Shown here in pieces: positions 1 through 8,200 of a stretch of DNA of 64,000 nt. Position 1 is the stretch's first letter. Each line of letters starts with the position of its first letter. The notes beneath the pieces are model-generated. The model did not search any database. It saw only the letters and a program-made list of their open reading frames with translations, and was not told the DNA's origin. Made by a program: the position numbers and the translations under genes. This stretch comes from Prevotellaceae bacterium (GTDB taxonomy: Bacteria; Bacteroidota; Bacteroidia; Bacteroidales; Bacteroidaceae), in NCBI GenBank assembly GCA_028723525.1, contig JAQYET010000108.1, positions 1 through 64,000 on the forward strand, written 5' to 3'.

Positions 1-582
1 GGCAAACATTGGCTCTGTCGGTGAACTGCAGAGTTCAAACTTCCTGCCTTCGGCTGATACGCTTTCATACCGTTTAAGGCTTCGTACCCGAAAAAGCCGA
101 AGCGTATCCTCATGGATACCGTAATGAGCCCAATAGTTCAGAAGTCCGTCGTCAAAAGGCTGTATCTCGAAACTGTATGGACGTTCTTCCGTACTTTGGG
201 CTGTATCACCCTTAGGACTGGCAACTATCGGGCATTTATGAGTCAGTGCAGCATGCTTGCCATACTTCTCAACGTCATATAAAGAATACAGTCCAAGTTC
301 TTGTACAATGATTTCCAAAACCTCGGGAAAGCTTGTTCTCAGATTCAAGTTTCGGAGGGTTGCCACAAACCAGAAGCAATCTCCCGAATAGGTTGTGTCC
401 CCGTGATCATAGAACTTGTAGGATGAACTCTTCCTGTCATAGTAGATATGGCAGGAAGCACGCTTGTCCTCATAGAAGGGGCTTCGAAAGTTTCGGTGAA
501 GATTCACCTCAAAGCCAAGGAAATGGGAAAACACATTAAGCCCCCCTTGTGTAAGCGAGAGAATCTGTTCCTTATCTATCAT
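1..582 (-). CDS. Primase-like protein of a mobile element, N-terminal 194 residues (runs off left edge)
   Basis: The reverse strand is open from an ATG at 582 to the first base of the window, 194 codons without a stop. The N-terminal part (residues about 30-75) contains FRSPFYEDKRAS, then YKFYDHG and SGDCFWFV. This spacing resembles the CHC2-type DNA-binding domain at the start of phage and plasmid primases, but the zinc-ligand cysteines are not evident. Such genes are common in Bacteroides integrative elements, where they support element replication. The start codon overlaps the stop of the upstream helix-turn-helix gene as ATGA, which implies translational coupling. The toprim or helicase part, if present, lies outside the window. 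Family assignment is moderately sure; the exact role is inferred. Confidence 0.6.
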   Translation of the reverse strand, partial: MIDKEQILSLTQGGLNVFSHFLGFEVNLHRNFRSPFYEDKRASCHIYYDRKSSSYKFYDHGDTTYSGDCFWFVATLRNLNLRTSFPEVLEIIVQELGLYSLYDVEKYGKHAALTHKCPIVASPKGDTAQSTEERPYSFEIQPFDDGLLNYWAHYGIHEDTLRLFRVRSLKRYESVSAEGRKFELCSSPTEPMFA

Positions 583-959
583 AGTTGTCGATTTTTAGGA
601 TTAAGGCATGAGCTCATGATAAGGTTGTCCTTAAAACGGTTGAGCCGACCAAGGATCTCATCATTCCTCATACCGGAGACACGGAGTCGGTTACATTTCG
701 TGGCAATCACAATAGACTTGAAGAAGTAGCGCACATCGCCACTCTCCGTATAACGATACCGCACCAACTGTTTCTTGCGCCAACGGTAAAGTGTGGACTC
801 TGAAACATTCAGAGTTCCGATAAGGTCTTTGGTGGTCATCTCCAGCTCATCATCTATATCCTGGATAAGACGAGAAGTTCGTTCGACAAACTGCTCAATT
901 CTATTGAGCCTGTCTACCAGTTCCTGATAGGCCCGGCTTTCTACTGCGATTATTTCCAT
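579..959 (-). CDS. Small helix-turn-helix protein of a mobile element
   Basis: This 126-residue protein has a predicted coiled coil near the N-terminus (about residues 8-40, EYQELVDRLNRIEQ-like heptads). A helix-turn-helix of the MerR/excisionase type follows at about residues 43-65 (LIGTLNVSESTLYRWRKK), ending in a basic region. Proteins of this size and layout sit directly upstream of primase or mobilisation genes in Bacteroides integrative elements and act as DNA-binding regulators or excision factors. Here its TGA stop overlaps the ATG of the primase-like gene, so the two are co-translated. The precise function cannot be told from sequence. Confidence 0.7.
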   Translation of the reverse strand: MEIIAVESRAYQELVDRLNRIEQFVERTSRLIQDIDDELEMTTKDLIGTLNVSESTLYRWRKKQLVRYRYTESGDVRYFFKSIVIATKCNRLRVSGMRNDEILGRLNRFKDNLIMSSCLNPKNRQL

Positions 960-965
960 CTGTCA

Positions 966-1301
966 TCATAGTTTGGTCTGTAAGATAATATGTTGCGGAC
1001 CCAGTTCTTTAACGAGATCCATCATCCTTCCATAAGTTTCCTCATCAAACACATCAATGTTCAGTCGGACAAACGGAAGCGGTATTTCCTGCCTTCTTCT
1101 TGCAATGGATGCAAGCAGGTCACCCTCGTCCATATCCAAAGCCTTGGCATAGTTGTAAATCTGTACGACACTCATTGATATGGCACCGGTCTCCCATCTT
1201 GAGATGGTGCTTGAGCTAACTTTCAGTTTTTCAGCGATATACTCCTGAGAGTAACCTTCATGCTCTCGTTTTTCCTTTAGGGTTTTGTGCAACTGTTTCA
1301 T
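966..1301 (-). CDS. XRE-family transcriptional regulator
   Basis: This is a 111-residue protein with an XRE/Cro helix-turn-helix at about residues 5-60 (KREHEGYSQEYIAEKLKVSS, then TISRWETG). A C-terminal region of unknown role follows. I place the start at the ATG at 1301. A longer frame reaches 1382 but adds 27 residues that look non-coding (cysteine-rich, no domain). It lies 6 bp upstream of the small helix-turn-helix gene on the same strand, so the three left-edge genes form one mobile-element operon. It probably controls that operon, possibly its own promoter. Confidence 0.75.
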   Translation of the reverse strand: MKQLHKTLKEKREHEGYSQEYIAEKLKVSSSTISRWETGAISMSVVQIYNYAKALDMDEGDLLASIARRRQEIPLPFVRLNIDVFDEETYGRMMDLVKELGPQHIILQTKL

Positions 1302-1504
1302 ATCTATAAAGTTACAAAGACACCTAAATTTGAGCAACCCACTACATTCAAATGTTTGCGTCCCATGCAAGGTGGCTTGCATTAGGTGCAGATGAATATT
1401 GTGAGCAGCGTCAGCATGGGATGTTTGTTCTGATTTCTATAATCTATAACGAAAATACTTTGTAATCATTCCAGAACGGCAAAAACAAACTGTTTTTTGA
1501 AGAA

Positions 1505-1556
1505 CCAGTGCACGGTGCAAGACCCTTTATATATAAGGGCTTGCACCGTGCACTGG
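1505..1556. repeat. Long near-perfect hairpin in mobile-element end
   Basis: The left arm starts CCAGTGCACGGTGCAAG and the right arm ends CTTGCACCGTGCACTGG. With the adjoining CCCTT/AAGGG the stem is about 22 bp, has a single bulged A, and closes on a TATATA loop. Neither side carries a T-run, so it does not look like a standard terminator. It lies between the regulator operon and the attachment-site region. It may be a recombination or nicking-protein site, a cruciform, or an operator with dyad symmetry. Confidence 0.6.
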
Positions 1557-1560
1557 AAGG

Positions 1561-1719
1561 TGTAGCAGTAAAATATCTAAATATTTGTTGCACAAAGATT
1601 TGGAGGTTAGTACAATTTTATATACCTTTGTACCCAAGAAAAGAGAGCAGTTGTGCTTTCAAAAGGTAGTCAGAATGGTAGTCATTAGGCAGTCAAAATA
1701 CTGCTACAAAAATGCTACA
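1561..1719 (+). repeat. Short phased repeats, candidate integrase arm-type sites
   Basis: Three direct repeats GGTAGTCA, GGTAGTCA and GGCAGTCA start at 1665, 1677 and 1688. Two copies of TGCTACA start at 1702 and 1713. The string TGTAGCAG at 1561 is the inverse of CTGCTACA at 1701. Spacings of 11-12 bp place the copies on the same DNA face. This pattern beside an attachment site is typical of arm-type binding sites for a tyrosine recombinase or its excision partner; that role is inferred. Confidence 0.45.
1599..1630 (+). promoter_or_regulatory. Bacteroidetes-type promoter
   Basis: TTTG at 1599-1602 is followed after 20 bp by TACCTTTG at 1623-1630, a good match to the Bacteroidetes housekeeping consensus. 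No open reading frame of useful size follows before the terminator at 1799-1830. The promoter therefore either makes a short untranslated RNA through the attachment region or is the leftover promoter of a gene that moves with the element. Confidence 0.55.
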
Positions 1720-1784
1720 CTACTGATTCGTCAAAAAGGATAGGAGATTTAATTACAGCGATTTAGCAGAGTTTGGTTCATAAA

Positions 1785-1800
1785 CCTCTCTCTCCGCAAA
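1785..1800 (+). other. Candidate attachment-site core: displaced 3' end of a tRNA-Ser gene
   Basis: CCTCTCTCTCCGCA matches the 3' T-arm/acceptor end of Bacteroidales tRNA-Ser as I know it, and an intrinsic terminator follows at once. The sequence to its left does not continue the tRNA: the T-loop is wrong and no 5' acceptor strand GGAGAGA lies upstream. The simplest reading is that an element integrated into the tRNA-Ser 3' end. A full tRNA would have been rebuilt at the far (left) junction, leaving this chromosomal 3' fragment at the right junction. Confidence 0.55.
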
Positions 1801-1830
1801 ACGGGAAGCCCTGTAGGGTTTCCCGTTTTT
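1799..1830 (+). terminator. Intrinsic terminator, probably native to the tRNA-Ser gene
   Basis: The 14-bp stem AAACGGGAAGCCCT / AGGGTTTCCCGTTT has one G-U pair, a 2-nt loop, and overlaps a T5 run. It sits directly behind the tRNA-like CCGCA end. Confidence 0.8.
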
Positions 1831-1832
1831 AT

Positions 1833-2014
1833 GTTTAACTCCAATCGGTCATCAGACCGCATACTGATTATGTTCGATTGTCGAGAAGATTGTCCGGCAT
1901 ATTATCGAAGGCGTAGCGGGCTACATCAAGATAATATGGCTGATAAGATGCAGGTAAGCTGACGAAAGCAGCCGTGGAACGATACAATGTTCTAATGACC
2001 GATTGAGGTTTAAC
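1833..2014. mobile_element. 182-bp MITE-like element with terminal inverted repeats
   Basis: The left end GTTTAACTCCAATCGGTCAT (1833 onward) and the inverse of the right end, GTTAAACCTCAATCGGTCAT (ending at 2014), match over about 24 bp with a few differences. No transposase is encoded. A reading frame on the reverse strand across it is not credible. AT flanks both ends (1831-1832 and 2015-2016), a possible 2-bp target duplication. A diverged relative lies at 24277-24396 and a lone end at 50840-50859, which suggests a small non-autonomous repeat family. Confidence 0.6.
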
Positions 2015-2030
2015 ATGGATTACAATCTTA

Positions 2031-2918
2031 TCACGTTGCATGACTGCTGCCATACAGTTCGGAGTTTGCCAACAGAATTGCGTCGCGGCATTTCTCCATC
2101 AGCCATTTCGGGGTGCTTGTTGCCCCGCAGATGCCTACAGACTCTATTCCCTTGAGCCACGAAGGGTCAATCTCTTCGGCACTTTCTATCAGGTGGCTGT
2201 TGGGATTTACGCGCAGACACTCGTTGAAGAGCACCTTGCCGTTGCTGCTCTTTCGACCGGAGACAAAGAGCACAAGGTCGTGACGCTTGGCAAAGGAAGT
2301 GACATTGGGCATGCGGTTTGCCACCTGTCTGCATATCGTGTCGAAACTTTTGAAATCGGCTTCGGCAGAGATATTCTCCTTGATGTACTCTATTATACGC
2401 TGAAACTCATCAAGCGACTTGGTGGTTTGCGAATAGAGATAAATATCCCGGTGCATATCAAGCTTCCTGACATCATCAAAATTGGCAATCACTATGGCTT
2501 CATTACGTGTCTGCCCCACAAGTCCGAGCACCTCGGCATGCCCCGGTTTGCCGAAAATAACTATCTGTGCATCGGTATTTGCAGTGTATTGTCGGTTAAT
2601 TCTCCGCTGCAACTGCAACACCACCGGGCACGTGGCGTCTATTATCTCGATGTTGTTACGCTTCGCCAGTTCGTATGTTTCGGGCGGCTCTCCGTGGGCA
2701 CGCAGCAACACCTTGGCATCGTGCAACTGCTTCAACTCTTCGTGGTTGATGGTCACGAGTCCCATGTTGCGCAGCCTGTCGCACTCCATTCCGTTGTGCA
2801 CAATGTCGCCGAGACAATAGAGAACCGTACCTTTTGCCAGTTCTTCCTCCGCCTTGCTTATGGCGGTTGTCACTCCGAAGCAAAATCCGCTGCCGCTGTC
2901 TATTTCTATTTGTAGCAT
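2031..2918 (-). CDS. ispH: 4-hydroxy-3-methylbut-2-enyl diphosphate reductase
   Basis: IspH is the iron-sulphur enzyme of the last step of the non-mevalonate isoprenoid pathway, making IPP and DMAPP in the cytoplasm. The 295-residue protein has the family's usual length. It shows the N-terminal cysteine in SGFCFGV (about residue 13), HNG and RAHGEPP, the second cysteine in DATCPVV (about residue 97), FGKPGHAEV, and the third cysteine region near GICGATSTP. The gene lies 63 bp downstream of meaB on the same strand and may be co-transcribed with it. Its stop lies just 16 bp from the MITE-like repeat. Confidence 0.95.
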   Translation of the reverse strand: MLQIEIDSGSGFCFGVTTAISKAEEELAKGTVLYCLGDIVHNGMECDRLRNMGLVTINHEELKQLHDAKVLLRAHGEPPETYELAKRNNIEIIDATCPVVLQLQRRINRQYTANTDAQIVIFGKPGHAEVLGLVGQTRNEAIVIANFDDVRKLDMHRDIYLYSQTTKSLDEFQRIIEYIKENISAEADFKSFDTICRQVANRMPNVTSFAKRHDLVLFVSGRKSSNGKVLFNECLRVNPNSHLIESAEEIDPSWLKGIESVGICGATSTPKWLMEKCRDAILLANSELYGSSHAT

Positions 2919-2981
2919 ATTACATAAGTAGTTTGCCGAAATAATGAATTGCTTATTGCCGGGTTTTCAAGCAATGAAGCC

Positions 2982-4088
2982 CTACTTCCGCTTGCTCAAG
3001 AGGTCGAAATACATGTTGAGTAGGTCGCCGGCTGCGGCGAAACTCGTTTTCTCTCCGTTCAGCACAGACTTCTCGGCGCGGATGATATTCTCCTGAACGA
3101 TGTCGTTGTTGTAGAACGAATTGCGCAGATGTTCGTTGATAGTTTCATACATCCAGTACTTAGCCTGCTCGTTGCGCCTATAATCGAAGTAGCCGTTAGC
3201 CTTCACAAAGTCCATGTATTCATATATCATGTCCCATATTTCCTTTATTCCCGTTCCGAAGAAGCCGCTATAGCAAAGCACCTTCGGCAGCCATCCGCTG
3301 TCGGGCATGGGGAAGAAATGGAGCGCGTTGCGGAAGTTTGTCGCTGCCATATTGCATTTTTCCACGTTGTTTCCGTCGCATTTGTTTATCACGATACCGT
3401 CGGAGATTTCCATGATACCGCGCTTTATGCCTTGCAGTTCATCGCCGGTGCCTGCCAGTTGGATGAGGAGGAAGAAGTCAACCATTGAGTGACAAGCGGT
3501 CTCGCTCTGCCCTACTCCGACCGTTTCGACGAAGATTTTGTCGTAGCCTGCAGCCTCACAGAGTATTATTGACTCGCGTGTCTTGCGTGCAACGCCACCC
3601 AGCGAGCCTGCCGTTGGCGAAGGGCGGATGAAGGCATCGGGATGAAGAGAGAGTTTCTCCATGCGCGTCTTGTCGCCGAGAATACTGCCCTTGCTACGCT
3701 CCGAACTCGGGTCTATGGCAAGCACTGCCAACTTTCCGCCGGTGCGTTTAAGCACATGTATTCCGAATTGGTCGATACTTGTGCTCTTTCCTGCTCCCGG
3801 CACGCCGCTGATACCTATGCGTATGGAGTTTCCGCTGTGTGGAAGACACTTCTCGATAACCTCCTGTGCCTTCTGCTGATGGTCGGGTTTCACGCTTTCT
3901 ACGAGTGTCACTGCCTGACTAAGTACCGTGACATCGCCCTTCACGATGCCCTCAACCATTTCGGCAACAGAAAGTTCTCGGCGACGGAAATGCCCGCGTT
4001 TCAAGTACGGATTTACTATAGACGGCTGCTCCACGCCGACATTCACGGTCAAACCTTTATATTCTTCGTTATTTTCAGGATGGTCCAT
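2982..4088 (-). CDS. meaB: Methylmalonyl-CoA mutase-associated GTPase MeaB
   Basis: MeaB (ArgK family) is a GTPase chaperone that protects and reloads the cobalamin of methylmalonyl-CoA mutase. The sequence shows a P-loop GVPGAGKSTSID near residue 95. Further landmarks are the AIDPSS.RSKGSILGDKTRM region, ETVGVGQSE (switch region), and VINKCDGNN as the G4 motif. At 368 residues it is the usual length. The mutase genes are not in the window. It probably starts the meaB-ispH transcript. Confidence 0.93.
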   Translation of the reverse strand: MDHPENNEEYKGLTVNVGVEQPSIVNPYLKRGHFRRRELSVAEMVEGIVKGDVTVLSQAVTLVESVKPDHQQKAQEVIEKCLPHSGNSIRIGISGVPGAGKSTSIDQFGIHVLKRTGGKLAVLAIDPSSERSKGSILGDKTRMEKLSLHPDAFIRPSPTAGSLGGVARKTRESIILCEAAGYDKIFVETVGVGQSETACHSMVDFFLLIQLAGTGDELQGIKRGIMEISDGIVINKCDGNNVEKCNMAATNFRNALHFFPMPDSGWLPKVLCYSGFFGTGIKEIWDMIYEYMDFVKANGYFDYRRNEQAKYWMYETINEHLRNSFYNNDIVQENIIRAEKSVLNGEKTSFAAAGDLLNMYFDLLSKRK

Positions 4089-4203
4089 TTATGCTTAAAT
4101 TGTATGTATTGAAAGATGTTCATATTATATTAAGGAGGGCTGATGTGTATCAACAGCCGCCTGTATCCTTATGTTTCGTTTCACGAATGACGCTCATCGG
4201 CAA

Positions 4204-5268
4204 TCATTTTTCCACCTTGACATTTATTACTATCTTGGCATTGGCGGGGTCGTTAGTTATCATCAGCACTCTCGGTTCTCTGCGCAGACTCCTTATTGCC
4301 TTTGCTTCGGCAGTGATTTTCAGCGTAGCCTTGTCGCCCGGATGCAGTTTGCTCTTGCTCAGCTGCACGCTCAAGCCTGCTGTGAACATCTGAAGCGAGG
4401 AGATGTCAAGTTCGCTCTTACCGATGTTTTCAAGCACTATCGTACCGGTTTTTTTCTTCTTTCCGCCGAATTTTCCGAGGTCGAGCGTCGTTGTTTCCAT
4501 TTTAAGTTTCGGAGCGTTGCGCAACTGTTCCTCCGTGAGTTCGTTGAATGCCGGCAGCAACACCACCGATACGTCAATCGCCTTGTCCTTGCTCACCTTG
4601 TCACCGGGTTTCATTCCGAGATACACGGAAGTCTGTGTCAGTCCGAAGTCGCGCACGTTGTTCGACTTCAGAGTAAGTTCCACGACTCCCTGCCTACCTG
4701 CCGGAATGGTGGTGGGAGAGACATTTGCGATGAGATAATCGGGCAAGTGCATCACCACAGGGCTAACTGCCTCGCGGGTGTTGTTCATCAGGTGTATGCG
4801 CTTTTTGGGCATTTCGCCACGGTTCACGTCGTCAAACTCCACGCTGTTCACGTCAGCCTGTATTGAGCCGAGCATCTCTGCGAAGCCGCCGGAATAAGAA
4901 ACATCGCCCTCCGTGACCACACCCTTTATCGTGAGATAGTATGGTTTCTGCGAGGCGTTGCTATATACAGCCAGTTGTTTGTTGAAGTGTCCGAGTTGAC
5001 GAGCATCGTATGTGGCAGAGATAACGAAACTCTCACCGTCGCCTATCGGCTGCCTCGGGAAGCTCACCGTTGTGCATCCGCAGTCGGGGCGCACCTCGCT
5101 GATGCGCAACTGCGACCCACTGTTCTTCATCTCAAAGTTCACCGTAACGGGCTGTTCAAACCTCACTCCGCCACAGTCCACTATCTGATGCCGAGCCGAA
5201 ATTTCCTGTGCCGAGCCTCCTGTCGCAGCAATCGCCAGCACTGTTGCCAAAATTAGTCTATTGTTCAT
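4204..5268 (-). CDS. DUF1573 domain exported protein
   Basis: This 354-residue protein begins with a signal peptide (MNNRLILATVLAIAATGGSA, cleavage before Q). A DUF1573 domain follows with the hallmark PDCGCTT and NSGSQLRI segments (about residues 50-130). At least one further Ig-like domain lies near residues 255-354. DUF1573 proteins are exported Bacteroidetes proteins of unknown function with an Ig-like fold. The gene starts 7 bp after the stop of the alpha-2-macroglobulin gene, so the two form an operon and probably act together in the periplasm or at the outer membrane. Confidence 0.85.
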   Translation of the reverse strand: MNNRLILATVLAIAATGGSAQEISARHQIVDCGGVRFEQPVTVNFEMKNSGSQLRISEVRPDCGCTTVSFPRQPIGDGESFVISATYDARQLGHFNKQLAVYSNASQKPYYLTIKGVVTEGDVSYSGGFAEMLGSIQADVNSVEFDDVNRGEMPKKRIHLMNNTREAVSPVVMHLPDYLIANVSPTTIPAGRQGVVELTLKSNNVRDFGLTQTSVYLGMKPGDKVSKDKAIDVSVVLLPAFNELTEEQLRNAPKLKMETTTLDLGKFGGKKKKTGTIVLENIGKSELDISSLQMFTAGLSVQLSKSKLHPGDKATLKITAEAKAIRSLRREPRVLMITNDPANAKIVINVKVEK

Positions 5269-5275
5269 AATCCTT

Positions 5276-8200
5276 TTATTTCACTGTTATTGTCAGAGCC
5301 TTGCTCCGTCCGCTAAATTCAGGCGCATAAGCGCACTGCACCGTACACGTTCCGGTGGTGTATTCGCCGGCACGGTCAACATAATATTCCGCCTCAACGA
5401 CATACGTTCCTTTCGCCATACGGTCGAAGTAATAGTTCGTGGTGTAATCTTTCGGTGCGATGTAATATCCCCAATGATAACCGCTGAGTTGGTTTATGGG
5501 TTCAAGGCATGCTGCCCTTTTGTCAATCAACTGCACGAAATCATAATCGCGGTCAGCCTTTATCGTGATGCGCACCCTCACCTTGTCGCCCACTTTCAGT
5601 GCCTGCATGCTATCCAAGGGCTTCTCTGCCGACACGCTGATGAGTTCGCGTTTCACCGTAAGTCCTGAAGAAGTGTCGGCAACATCCTTGACTGGCTGCA
5701 TGAACCGGGCATACACCGCGCCCCACGAAGTGCCTTCCGAGGTTTTCGTCACCTCAAGTTGCTTCGGGTTCTCAGCGTCAATCGCGGTCTTCACATATCC
5801 CAATCCTGCCGTTCCCTTAGGAGTGTTTATCTTATGGTTATCCACACTGAAAGTGGTCATTTCCTGTCCGTCAATCACTTTCTCGTTGCCGTAGAGGAAG
5901 GCGAACACAGCGTTCACACTGTTTATATACGTGTCCCAAGCCTGCGTGCGCTTCTCCGTCAGCAGCCAGCGACGCATCTCTTCGATGGTCTGTTTGTCTT
6001 CAGGAGTCACCATCTGCAACGCTTCTATCACAGCCGTTTGTGTCGGAATACGGTAGTCGAACCAACTATAACCGGCACGCGGGGTCTCATAATATCTGCC
6101 CTTTTCTGCGTTATAGACAGTGTATTCTTTAAGACTGCGTATGTATCCGGCCGCCTTTTCGGTCTGCCCTTCCTTAGCAAATATGACCGACATCAGTGCC
6201 TTTGCATAAATGCTTTCAGAGAGTTTCTTCTTATCAAGATATTTTATGAGATAATTCTTTGCCTCTATCTCTTCCGGAGTGAGGTTCGAACCGGATATAA
6301 CATTCATATATACCCACTGTAGTGCATTGTAGTCATGGATGCTCACCGACTGCCCTTTCTTCTCTCGTCTCTTGATCTCCTCAACCTCTTCTATCACAAT
6401 CTTAGAGAGGTAATCGTTTGCAAGGGTGAGAATGTCGGCAGTGTTTCGCTGCTTGCCTGCAAGCACATTGAGACGTGTGAGCAGTTCAACCACCTCCGCA
6501 GTGATATATGGCGAGCCCGGCATGCCTTGCCACCATGAGAACGAACCGTCGGAGTTCTGCAGCACCTTCAGTCTGTCAACGGCATTTTCGAGTCTCTGTT
6601 TCATTTCATTATCATCGAAGAACCTTGCTATCTGACGCCTTCTGTCTGCCTCGTCTTTGGCGTCTGCCACCCACGGAGTCTCGTCAAGTACGAGCGATTT
6701 CAGTTCTTGATTCTTCTCCAACTGCGATGCCAGCGATTTCTCGTTGCCTGTTTCCTGCTGCCATTCCTTGAACACCGAGGCAATCTTTGGCGCACTGTTG
6801 ACTATCGACAAACCGAGAGAGTTGGCGTAATAAGCCGCGGCAAGCGAGATAGCATTTTTCTCATTGACATCGCCGACGAACGGTATTGCCTGCACCATCA
6901 GCCACGCCGGGTTGTTGGTATATTCGAGTGTGAAATTCCGGTTGCTTACATCTTTCCCTGAAGGTATCATACCTGAAAGGTCGATATCCAACTTTCCGGG
7001 ACCGTGTTGCGTTATAGGCAGGGTGTTTATCAGCATCTCCTTCGACGGGAGTATCGGCAAATAGTGCTGTTCGCCGTCGCTGAAGTCAGTTCCTGATGCC
7101 GTGATGCGGCATATCAGCAGCGACAGGTCTTTGCCTTTCAGGGTGTTCTCCGGGTCGAAAGTGAATGTCGCCGAACCAGTCTTCCCTGCTTCCACAGTGA
7201 ACTGCTGCATGCTTTCAGCAACCACTGTTTCGGTCTCCGGGTCTATGAGTTGCATCTTCACCTTTCCCGAAACGTTCTTCTCCGAGGTGTTAAATATCCT
7301 CGTAGAAACGGTTGCCTTGTCGCCCATACGCACAAATCGGGGTATATTCGGCTGCACCATAACATTCTTCCGTGCCACTGCCGATGCGCTGAAAATGCCA
7401 TAGTTCATATCTGTGTCGTGTGCCATTCCTCTCACCTGCCACGTCGTAACGCTCTCCGGCAGGGTGAACTTCAGGCTGACATTACCTTTGGAGTCGGTAA
7501 GAAGAGTAGGCAGGAAGAACGCCGTCTCATTGAAGTTCTCACGCACCGATACGGTATTATCCACCGTTTCCTTTACGTTATTATCTTCATTCGGTTCGGA
7601 TTTCTGCTCCGACACTGCCTCACCACTATCCTCCGCAGGTACAGCTATGTCGTATATTTTCATCTCCTCCGACACTTCATACGCGTCCGCTTTTGCCATA
7701 AGCATCCGCTCGCGCCTGCCTCCTAAGGAGTTCATTTCAACGAAAACAGGCGACTCTATTATTCCTCCGAACTCAAGTTCGGCAAACGTTGAGAACAAGA
7801 AATCTTTATATTCAAGCTGATCATATTGCATTTCATCCGACACCGACAGCATATACTTATACGGCAATCTCCACTGAACGTATGGCAGACTCTGCGAAAG
7901 CGGCAGCGACAAGTTCATCGAGTATGGCACGATTTGGTCGAGACTCTTGTCATACATCGTTGCAAGCAGGTGCGCCCGGGCAGGTTTTCCGTCGGGAGTC
8001 TGTACGTTCAGTGTCCATTCTTCCTTTTGTCCCGGTGTCAGTCTGTCGCGGAACGTAGTCCATTTCACGTTAAGGTCTTTCACCGGCAGTGGCTTGCGTA
8101 TCAAGCAAGTGTGCATATATGTTTCGCCGTTCTTCACCCATGCGTAGTTGAGCAATATGCCGGAGCCGTATGTTTCCTTGTATCCGAACTTGCGCGTGTC

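Noticed and set aside
1740..1800. Complete tRNA-Ser gene
   Set aside because: Only the 3' end matches; there is no matching 5' acceptor strand, anticodon arm or correct T-loop.
1868..2053. 61-codon frame across the MITE-like element
   Set aside because: It reads through the element's right end into ispH and has no homology or ribosome site; it is a by-product of the repeat.
2040..2915. 291-codon open frame opposite ispH
   Set aside because: Mirror of the ispH gene with Cys/His-rich nonsense composition; ispH itself has all its motifs.
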